64,000 nucleotides of DNA. Source: CAYYAQ01 sp964469555 (GTDB lineage: Bacteria; Planctomycetota; UBA1135; UBA2386). Within the stretch, counting starts at the first letter, position 1. Each line of letters begins with the position of its first letter. The notes beneath the pieces were generated by a model. That model had not been told where the DNA came from. It did no database searches and worked only from the letters and a program-made list of their open reading frames with translations. Below, in pieces: positions 17,789-25,135 of the stretch. The DNA is taken from positions 11,247 through 75,246 of the forward strand of contig CAYYAQ010000007.1 of assembly GCA_964469555.1 (NCBI GenBank), read 5' to 3'. Made by a program: the position numbers and the translations under genes.

Positions 17789-19253
17789 ATGAACAAACCC
17801 CGCAACCGAGTCCTCTGGCTCGTCACGCCGCTCTGTCTCTTCTTCTCTGAAGACGCCCGCTCGCAAGTCAAACTGCCGTCCATCATCGGCGACGGCATGG
17901 TTCTACAGCAGGGCATGTCTGTACCCGTATGGGGATGGGACACGGTTGGGCAGACGGTCACGGTGTCCTTCGCCGGTCAAAAGCAATCGGCGGAGGCCGG
18001 TCAGGACGGGCGCTGGCAGGTCAAGCTCGAGGCGATGAAGTCGAGCGCGCGGGGCCGCTCGTTGACGGTGTCCGGGTCGAACAAGGTCTCGGTCAAGAAT
18101 GTCGTCGTCGGTGAGGTGTGGATCTGCTCCGGACAGTCGAACATGGAGTGGCGTCTGGCCAATACCATGAACGGCAAGGAGGAGGTCGCCAACGCGAAGC
18201 ACTCGCTCATCCGTTTGTTCAACGTCCCGGGGTCACACCGTGAACGCGCGGCCCCAGGACCACTGTAAGGGCGCGTGGGTGGCGTGTGGGCCACAGAGCG
18301 CGAAGGGATTCAGCGCGGTTGGGTATTTCTTTGGTCGGCGACTCGCGAAGCAGCTGAAAGTCCCCATCGGACTGGTGGGCTCGAACTGGGGCGGCACGCG
18401 CATCGAGCCGTGGGTGTCGCTGGACGGTTTCCGCTCGGTTCCCGAACTGAAGGGCCTGGCGGAGAAAGTCGTCAAGCAGGCGGAGGAGAACAGCAAGGTG
18501 CGGTCGGGTTCTCCCTCGGCGATCTTCAATGCGATGGTCAACCCGCTCGCGCCGTACGCGATGCGAGGTGGGATCTGGTATCAGGGCGAGTCGAACGGTG
18601 GCGAAGGCGAGTCGTACTACCACAAGAAGAAGGTGCTCGTGAACGGCTGGCGCAAGCTCTTCAACCCGGACCTCGCGTTCTACTGGGTGCAGCTCGCGAA
18701 CTGGCAAAAGCCGAACGCGGCCCCGGCGGGCGGCGGTGGCTGGTCGAAGCTGCGGGAGGCGCAGCGCAAGGCGTTGACAATTTCGCATACCGGCATGGCG
18801 GTGATCACTGACATCGGTCAGGCGAACGACATTCACCCCAGGAACAAACAGGACGTCGGCTGGCGCCTGTCACAGTGGGCGCTGCACCAGACCTACGGGA
18901 AGAAGAAACTCGTGCCGAGTGGACCGCTCTACAAGGGCCACTCGGTCAAGGCCGATGCGATTCACGTGTCGTTCAACCACGTGGGCAGTGGACTCATGGT
19001 CGGAGAGAAGAAGGGACTCGCGCCGACGAAGAACGCGAGGGGCGGGAAGCTCAAGCACTTCGCGATCGCTGGCGCGGACAAGAAGTGGCGCTGGGCCGAA
19101 GCGACGATCAAGGGCGGGGAGGTCGTCGTGCGGTGTGCGGACGTGCCGAATCCGGTGGCTGTGAGGTATGGATACGCGATGAACCCGGTGGGCGCGAACC
19201 TCTACAACAAGGAAGGGATCCCCGCATCGCCGTTCCGCACCGACGACTGGTAG
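17789..19253 (+). pseudogene. Sialate O-acetylesterase-like protein split by one frameshift
   Basis: Frame 2 from ATG 17789 encodes a signal peptide, a beta-rich domain and the SGNH motif GQSNM near residue 115, then runs to NVPG and out of frame near 18230. The rest of the protein continues in the third frame with HTVNARPQDHCKG, then LVGSNWGGTRIEPW and GGIWYQGESNGG, to the stop at 19253. Deleting one G from the GGGG run at 18229-18232 gives one continuous protein of about 488 residues with all SASA family motifs. The break is thus probably a sequence error or a very recent mutation. It lacks the coiled-coil tail of the paralogue at 5036-7147. Start codon follows AGTCACC, with no strong binding site. 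Confidence 0.85.
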
Positions 19254-19350
19254 CCTACGCGCCGTCGAGCGTGAGGCGGAAGTAGCGGTAGTAGATACAG
19301 AGCGACGGCGCAAGCGTGCAAAGGTCAGTGGACCGGAGTGGACTTGCGGC

Positions 19351-19605
19351 GTGAGCGCTTTTCCCACGTCGCCTGCCGAAACCGCCACCCTGCAACTGCC
19401 CGGTCGGATACAGGGTGGAGACGACACTGCGTGGACGGAGTTGTACCACGCGCATCACGACGAACTGTTGTTCTACGTGCGCGCGAATCTCGGTGTGCGG
19501 CTCCGCGGTGCGCTGGAGAGCGAGGACGTGCTGCAGTCGGTCGCGCTCGACGCGTTCCGCGCGCTGCCAGGGTTCGAGCACCGTGGGACCGATACGGTTC
19601 AGAGA
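19351..19605 (+). pseudogene. N-terminal remnant of an ECF sigma factor
   Basis: From GTG 19351 the translation has RIQGGDDTAWTELYHAHHDE, then LRGALESEDVLQSVALDAF and LPGFEHRGTD, which is sigma-70 region 2 of the planctomycete ECF type. After about residue 85 the pattern stops: no frame carries the rest of region 2, the linker or region 4. The open frame to 19767 after this point is non-coding in character. The truncation point lies 150 bases before a palindromic repeat and 240 bases before the scaffold gap. Confidence 0.6.
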
Positions 19606-19750
19606 GCCGCGGTGTGTTTCCGCCGTATCCCCCATTGCGGGCCTCGTCGAAGACCGATCGTCCCGAGGGTGGTCTACTGCCTGGACTGGGGCGGCCTTTT
19701 CAAGGCGGGTTGCCGGATTCGGCGTCCTCCCTTCCTTCCCACTCTTTGGG

Positions 19751-19786
19751 GGCAAGGTCAATTCTGAGCACCGGATTGACCCTGCC
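19751..19786. repeat. REP-like palindrome next to the scaffold gap
   Basis: Arms GGCAAGGTCAAT (19751-19762) and ATTGACCCTGCC (19775-19786) are complementary at 11 of 12 positions around a 12-base loop. The compact palindrome in a non-coding stretch is like the repetitive extragenic palindromes mobilised by REP-associated transposases. Whether it is repeated elsewhere in the genome cannot be seen from this window; I found no second copy here. Confidence 0.4.
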
Positions 19787-19844
19787 AGTTTCTGCTTATC
19801 CCAAGGTGGGGCCGGGAGACGGATTTGCTATACTTACGGTGCGG

Positions 19845-19854
19845 NNNNNNNNNN
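19845..19854. other. Scaffold gap (10 N)
   Basis: Ten undetermined bases join two contigs. The true length and content are unknown. The flanks are non-coding: to the left a palindrome and sigma-factor remnant, to the right a short leader of the secreted protein at 19977. Confidence 0.99.
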
Positions 19855-19976
19855 TTCCAGTGATTGGCGTTTTGCACGGCTACATCCTCGTCTCCAACCG
19901 ATTCCCTGCGGGTCCTGAGTGCTTGCTACCCTCGGCTTGGAGTTTCACCTCAACCACCATCTCTTCGGAGTCCGAA

Positions 19977-21305
19977 ATGAATCGACTTCTCCTCTCCACC
20001 CTGGTCCTCACAGGACTCGCCAGCATGGGCCTCGCCCAGTCAGGCTTTGTTGGTCAAGGCAATACTGCCATGTTGCTGATCGACCCGACAGGCAGCGGTA
20101 GCTCGACCACGTATGGCTGGACGGCCGCAGCCGGTACCGGCGCCGGCTCGAGCCGCGGCCACTTCATGGGCCACGACGGCAAGGTCTACCGCAGCGCGTG
20201 GACGCTCAACGGAATCGTCGTCAACGACTGGGAAACCACGACCCCAACGGTCACGAACCTGGTCAACGACACGACGAACTACATCATGGGTGCGCCCTAC
20301 CAGCCGGTGCTCGACTTCAACAGCTCGGGCGGCCCCGGCATCGTCTGCGTCGACGGCAACCCCGCTCCCGCGCCGGCTCCTACCGGCCACCGCAACTGGT
20401 TCTCGGTCGACATCAACGCCCCGTCGTTCGCGACCGATGGCTACTTCCTGAACAGCAATGTTCCGATGTCGGATTGCTACCGCAACCCGCACAATTCGAA
20501 GCAAATCGTGACCGTGGGTTTCGCCACCTCGGACCAGAAGATCGATACCTGGGAACTCCCGGGCGCCGGGAGTCTGTTCACGGCCAACACGGTGCTGACC
20601 CTGACGAACACCTGCGGCTATGACGCGTGTCTGCACGAGGACCAGAAGCTCTACTGCTGGACCAGTGTCGCCGCGGGTCCGATCGGCTTCCAGGTCGTCG
20701 ACATCAAGGCGAAGACCCAGTCCTTCACGGCCGTCACCGGCATGACTCACCTCGGTAGTGGCTACGCCTGCGTCTGGAACGATCCATACGAGAAGGCTGG
20801 CCGCATCGCGTACGTCCTCCAGGACAGCTCGTCGGCGACAGTCCCCGAGTTGCTCTACAAGGTCGACCTGGCAACAGGCGCGGCCACCCTCATCCCGCTG
20901 GCGCTCCCCGCAGGCAATTACAACACCGGTCGCTCCATCGAAGACGGCCAGCTGACGTCCTGGAAGGTCAAGAACAGCGCCACCGCGCGCAACTACCACG
21001 TCAACTTCGGCACGGTTAGCGTCGGCGACGTGTACTTCCTGTTCCCGACCGTCGCGGGCTACAGCTCCACGGCCCTCGTGGTCGATGGCCAGGAAATCTG
21101 GCTGACGCCTGACTTCGCGACGGTCATGGCGGCGAGCAACCAGCTCGCCGCACAGACGGTAGGCGTTTTCACTTCCACGAGTGGTGTTGTGGACGTCACG
21201 GTCAACCTCTTCTCGACCCTCAACATCGACGTCGTCTGGTGTGCTGCCCGCCTCAAGCAAGGCAAGGTGGTCGACGTGTCCAACTACATCATCGTTGGCA
21301 TGTAA
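19977..21305 (+). CDS. Secreted protein of unknown function, planctomycete-type
   Basis: A 442-residue protein with signal peptide MNRLLLSTLVLTGLASMGLAQ and no catalytic motif that I recognise. It is rich in Gly, Thr, Ser and aromatic residues, with recurring strand-turn units such as GHDGKVYRSAWTL, GSGYACVWNDPYEKAGRIAY and LVVDGQEIWL, suggesting a beta-propeller. The open frame extends upstream through the gap but ATG 19977 gives the signal peptide. A strong stem-loop follows. Codon use is like that of its neighbours. Probably exported and highly expressed, which is inference from the terminator and leader. Confidence 0.75.
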   Translation: MNRLLLSTLVLTGLASMGLAQSGFVGQGNTAMLLIDPTGSGSSTTYGWTAAAGTGAGSSRGHFMGHDGKVYRSAWTLNGIVVNDWETTTPTVTNLVNDTTNYIMGAPYQPVLDFNSSGGPGIVCVDGNPAPAPAPTGHRNWFSVDINAPSFATDGYFLNSNVPMSDCYRNPHNSKQIVTVGFATSDQKIDTWELPGAGSLFTANTVLTLTNTCGYDACLHEDQKLYCWTSVAAGPIGFQVVDIKAKTQSFTAVTGMTHLGSGYACVWNDPYEKAGRIAYVLQDSSSATVPELLYKVDLATGAATLIPLALPAGNYNTGRSIEDGQLTSWKVKNSATARNYHVNFGTVSVGDVYFLFPTVAGYSSTALVVDGQEIWLTPDFATVMAASNQLAAQTVGVFTSTSGVVDVTVNLFSTLNIDVVWCAARLKQGKVVDVSNYIIVGM

Positions 21306-21344
21306 GCGATCCTCGGATCACAACCTGCTGCCCTCGGGCGGCAC

Positions 21345-21384
21345 GAAACACCTCCCGGCGTCCCTCGGACTCGGGAGGTGTTTC
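21345..21384 (+). terminator. Strong stem-loop terminator
   Basis: A perfect 12-pair stem (GAAACACCTCCC at 21345-21356 with GGGAGGTGTTTC at 21373-21384) and a 16-base loop lies 40 bases after the stop of the secreted protein. It is followed by CATTATCC rather than a T run. It would end transcription of the preceding gene before the membrane protein at 21452. Confidence 0.75.
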
Positions 21385-21451
21385 CATTATCCTCCGGTCA
21401 GCGGTCGGTTCCGACGGCTAAACCGGGATAGACTCGAGCGGCCCGATTGCC

Positions 21452-22444
21452 ATGATTCGACAACGATCTCTTCTCCCGTCCGCTCTGCTCACGGCACTGC
21501 TCTGTGTGGGGACGGTCGTCGCCCAAAACGGCGGCGTAGGCGAGGGTGTTGAGGTCAAGGGCGAGGGCACGACGAAGAAGCCCGCCAACAAGATTCCGAA
21601 ACCGGAGTACGTGTACCGCTCGAAAGGCATCGTCGAGATCACGTTCCACGCCGACGAGACCCAGACCGAGCGAATTGTTCCGCCAGCCGAGATACGGGTC
21701 CTCCGAGCCAAGAACCTGATTCCGAAGATCCACGCGAGCAAGCTCTTCGAGGCCTCGGTGTCGATACGACCACGGCAGCTCGCGCCCGGCGAATCCGGAA
21801 CGTTGCACGTTCTCGTCATGCTGGCAAACGACGCGGTTGTTCTGCCAGGTTCGAAGGTGTCGCTCGAGGTGTTCAAGGACACGCTCCCCATCTCACTCGG
21901 TGAATCCTCGGTGGTGCCTGCGAGCAAGGGGACCTTGCCCGGCCACTTCCACGGCACGCTGGTCCACGACAACATCGTCGAGATCCGGACTCCGATCACG
22001 ATCAACGCAGACGCTGTCGCGAAGAGCTACCCGATCCCCGGACACGTGGAGATCGAGTCTCACAGCGGCAAGACCGGCCAACTCGTGGGCGTGTTCTACT
22101 GCGGCATCAACGGATGGCTCAAGGTCGGGCGATCGCTAGCCACATCCGAGATTCCCAGGACGAACGGGAAGGGTGAGTCGGGTCCGAACGGCAAGGGTAC
22201 CGAGAACCGAACTCCGGACGTGGGGACGAAGGGTGTCGCACCCGGCCCGGGCCGGAGTCGCAAGGATGATCCGGACAACGGCGCCGGAACGCAAGGGACC
22301 GGTCCCAACCCCTCCGGTCGAGATGAAGACGGCTCCGCTTCAGAAGAGACCGCGCCATTCATGTCGACCACCGTTCTGCTCGGCGCCTGCATCGTCGTCG
22401 CCTTGGGTTTGATCCTCACCCTGCTCGGTCGCTCGGAGCGATAG
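21452..22444 (+). CDS. Exported membrane-anchored protein, DsbD-N-like
   Basis: A 330-residue protein with signal peptide (to VVAQN) and a C-terminal helix MSTTVLLGACIVVALGLILTL, so the body lies outside the membrane. Residues 60-225 form an all-beta domain (ASVSIRPRQLAPGESGTLHV, later DAVAKSYPIPGHVEIESHSGK) that resembles the N-terminal domain of DsbD-type proteins, though the paired redox cysteines are not evident; a single C occurs in VGVFYCGINGW. A long Gly/Pro/Asn/Lys-rich linker of about 70 residues joins it to the helix. Function unknown; a structural or redox partner role is a guess. Confidence 0.65.
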   Translation: MIRQRSLLPSALLTALLCVGTVVAQNGGVGEGVEVKGEGTTKKPANKIPKPEYVYRSKGIVEITFHADETQTERIVPPAEIRVLRAKNLIPKIHASKLFEASVSIRPRQLAPGESGTLHVLVMLANDAVVLPGSKVSLEVFKDTLPISLGESSVVPASKGTLPGHFHGTLVHDNIVEIRTPITINADAVAKSYPIPGHVEIESHSGKTGQLVGVFYCGINGWLKVGRSLATSEIPRTNGKGESGPNGKGTENRTPDVGTKGVAPGPGRSRKDDPDNGAGTQGTGPNPSGRDEDGSASEETAPFMSTTVLLGACIVVALGLILTLLGRSER

Positions 22445-22459
22445 AGGCAGAGGCCGAGT

Positions 22460-22725
22460 GAGCAAGCCAGGCGCTCGCCGCCAGTCCGCGGACGACCACA
22501 GTCGCACGACGTCGAGGAACTTCTCCTCGTGGCGGGTTTTCCCGGCAGGTGCTTCGATTGCGCCATCGCGTTGCTCCGACATCGGTGTCGACGACCATGC
22601 GCACGTTCTGCGAGCTGTAGGCGTTCCCCGGAATCGCGCCGCGGTTCGTCCATTGTGGTGCAGGTATCGCCGGCGGCACGCTGAGCCGCCACTGAGAGCA
22701 GCGCGAGGATGGCGGTGGTTTTCAC
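22460..22725 (-). pseudogene. Decayed exported-protein gene
   Basis: On the minus strand ATG 22725 begins MKTTAILALLSVAAQRAAG, a clear signal peptide. After that the frame turns arginine-rich, but the adjacent frame supplies QWTNRGAIPGNAYSSQNVRM, and a third frame reads GKTRHEEKFLDVVRLW. At least two frame changes are needed to join them, so the gene is broken. No function can be given. Between 22726 and 23000 nothing else convincing is seen. Confidence 0.3.
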
Positions 22726-23000
22726 GTTCAGGAGGGCGCAGCTGGATTATGGGTCATCTGGACCTCCGATCAGGTGAGAGGGGATGGAACGGTGCGAGCG
22801 GGCGTTCGGGTCGAGCGCGCTCATCCTGATGACTGCTGTGCCCGGGCCGCGCGTGACAGGTAACCCTTCGGCACAGGGGAAAAACCGCTCCGGCGGCATT
22901 GCCGCCACTAAGATGGCCGGACCGTCTCCGGTGCCGCAGCTAGGTCCCCAGAACCTGCAGATTTTGGCGGCGATCCTGCTCCTCCGGGCCACGAACAGCC

Positions 23001-25091
23001 ATGAAACGCCTTCACTGCAATCCCAATTGGCACCCCATGTTCAGTGTGGTTCTCCTGGTCGGCCTCGTCGCCTGGACCACGCCGTTGTCGGCCCAGCGCA
23101 TGCGGATCGGCAGCAGCAATCCCACCGGCATGCGCGCCGGACCGGCGTTCTCCGACGTCCTCTTCGCTTCCGGCGACACGACTCACGGCGTCGAACTCTG
23201 GCACCACAGTTCGACCGGGAACACCACCCGTCTGATCGACGAGTATCCGGGGCCGATCAGCTCTTATCCGACGGAGATCACGCGGCTGGGCCCGGTCACC
23301 GGCAACACCTGGTTCGTTGCACGAACCAAGACTGCGAGAGGCACCGAACTGGGCCGCGAGTTGGTCTACTACCCCTCGCTCCCGTCGAGCTTCGCAGGAC
23401 GATGGGTGAAGGACATCCGCTCGGGGACGAGCAGTTCCCATCCGTCGCAGTTGACTCTCGTCGGCGCTCGACTGTTCTTCACGGCGGACGACGGCATCGC
23501 GGGCACCGAACTCTGGACGAGCCTCGGGACGATCGCGTCGACGGTTCGCGTGAAGGATATCCTGCCTGGCGCGACGGGATCGTTTCCGTCCGGTCTCATC
23601 GCCTACAAGAAGAATCTGTTCTTCGCCGCGACGACTTCGGACGGCACGGAACTCTGGAAGTCGAACGGTACGGCTGCCGGCACGGTCCTGGTCAAGAACA
23701 TCCGCATCGGTTCCGCCAGCTCGGCGCCTGGCGAGTTCGCACTGTTCAACAAGAAGCTCTACTTCGCCGCGACCACGAACGAGCACGGTCGGGAGCTGTG
23801 GGTTACGACTGGGACGGCTGCCAGCACGGTCTTGGTCGCTGACATCGCGACCGGGAAGGCGAGCTCTGCGCCGACTCAGCTGACGCCGGGTCGTGGTCAG
23901 CTTGCATTCACGGCTTGGACAGCTACACCCAAGCGCGAGCTGTACCTGATGGACGCGACGGGGGGTCCCGCACGGCAGTCGAACTTTGCCCGCGGCGAAT
24001 CGATCAAACAGATTACGCCGTTCTCTTCGGGGTTCTTCTTCCGGGCCTACACTGCTGCCACTGGCTACGAGTTGTGGCGGATTGCGTCGGCGTCCGGCGT
24101 CCAGATCGTCCACAACCTGAACCCGGGGGCGAAGAGTTCCTTCCCGACCAACCTGCGAGTGATCGGTAGCAACCTCGTGTTCCGGGCGAACGACGGCGTG
24201 AGGGGTGAGGAGTACTGGCGCACCGACGGGACCACGGCGACCCTGCTCAAGGACATTCGCCTCGGTCCATGCGCGTCGCGTCCGTCGGTGCTGACCGCCG
24301 TCAAGTCTGGCGGCGGGACGAAGTACCTCTTCGCGGCCAAGGCAGACAAGGGCATCGAACTCTGGCAGACCAATGGCTTCAACGCGACGAGTCTGGCGAA
24401 GGAGATCGATGCGCAACCGATCTTGCCCGAGATGCACTGGCACAGCGAAGATCCGAACATCTCTATCGACGTCAAGGACGCCGAGGCGTCGCGACCGGGT
24501 GTCATCATCGTCGGCACCTCCGTGCTTCGACCGCCGCTCGTGCTACCGTTCGTCAGGGGTCTGCTGGCCGTCAACATCGCCGGGCCGAGTATCTTCCTGT
24601 TCTTTCAGACCGACTCGCGAGGGATGTTCAGCACGACATTTCGTGCGCCGCCTTTCCGCGCCCCGACGTCGGTCGTCAGTCAGGTCGCCGTGTCCGAGGC
24701 TGCGGGTCCCCTCGCGTTCTCCGTTCCTGGCACCTGCAACCAGGGTACGAAGGAACTCACGAGTGGAGGACCGAAGGTGACGGGCCGCATCTGCCTGGAC
24801 GACGAGAGTGGTGAGTACGTCTTTTGTGCTGAGCGCATCGACTCGAACTCCAGTATTCCGATGGTGTACGTAGGCCTCTACCAGCGTGGACCGGGGGGAG
24901 ATCTGGAGTTCTTGCAATGTGTGCCGATGGGCGCTGGCGACTTCTTCCTGGACAGTGGCCAGATCGAGATCCTGCTGCCCCTGGAGGGTGGAGACATGGG
25001 CGGGCGCCACCTCGAACTCCATCTGTTCACCGAGCCTCCGACGCCTTCTCCTCCGGCGCCTACTTCGATGATCACGACTTCGTACTGCTAG
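23001..25091 (+). CDS. Secreted repeat protein with ELW-x-x-GT repeats
   Basis: A 696-residue protein. A signal peptide begins at ATG 23001 or, more likely, at ATG 23037 (MFSVVLLVGLVAWTTPLSAQ). Residues 40-480 contain about eight repeats of the type LFFAATTSDGTELWKSNGT followed by KDI..G..SS.P, about 48 residues each, a hyalin-like or propeller-type surface repeat widespread in environmental bacteria. The C-terminal 200 residues contain the same kind of beta-sandwich seen in other secreted proteins here (RGLLAVNIAGPSIFLFFQTD), followed by a Pro-rich tail. Likely a secreted or surface protein with a binding role. Confidence 0.8.
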   Translation: MKRLHCNPNWHPMFSVVLLVGLVAWTTPLSAQRMRIGSSNPTGMRAGPAFSDVLFASGDTTHGVELWHHSSTGNTTRLIDEYPGPISSYPTEITRLGPVTGNTWFVARTKTARGTELGRELVYYPSLPSSFAGRWVKDIRSGTSSSHPSQLTLVGARLFFTADDGIAGTELWTSLGTIASTVRVKDILPGATGSFPSGLIAYKKNLFFAATTSDGTELWKSNGTAAGTVLVKNIRIGSASSAPGEFALFNKKLYFAATTNEHGRELWVTTGTAASTVLVADIATGKASSAPTQLTPGRGQLAFTAWTATPKRELYLMDATGGPARQSNFARGESIKQITPFSSGFFFRAYTAATGYELWRIASASGVQIVHNLNPGAKSSFPTNLRVIGSNLVFRANDGVRGEEYWRTDGTTATLLKDIRLGPCASRPSVLTAVKSGGGTKYLFAAKADKGIELWQTNGFNATSLAKEIDAQPILPEMHWHSEDPNISIDVKDAEASRPGVIIVGTSVLRPPLVLPFVRGLLAVNIAGPSIFLFFQTDSRGMFSTTFRAPPFRAPTSVVSQVAVSEAAGPLAFSVPGTCNQGTKELTSGGPKVTGRICLDDESGEYVFCAERIDSNSSIPMVYVGLYQRGPGGDLEFLQCVPMGAGDFFLDSGQIEILLPLEGGDMGGRHLELHLFTEPPTPSPPAPTSMITTSYC

Positions 25092-25135
25092 CGGTTCTTC
25101 CAACGCCACTGGTCCGCGATACTCCAGTCCCTCCC

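Noticed and set aside
18200..18270. Programmed ribosomal frameshift in the esterase gene
   Set aside because: There is no downstream stem-loop and the site is a plain CCCGGGG run; sequence error is simpler, and similar one-base shifts occur elsewhere in the window.
22908..24443. A 511-residue minus-strand open frame
   Set aside because: Antisense to the repeat protein at 23001; its repeated look simply mirrors the repeats on the sense strand.
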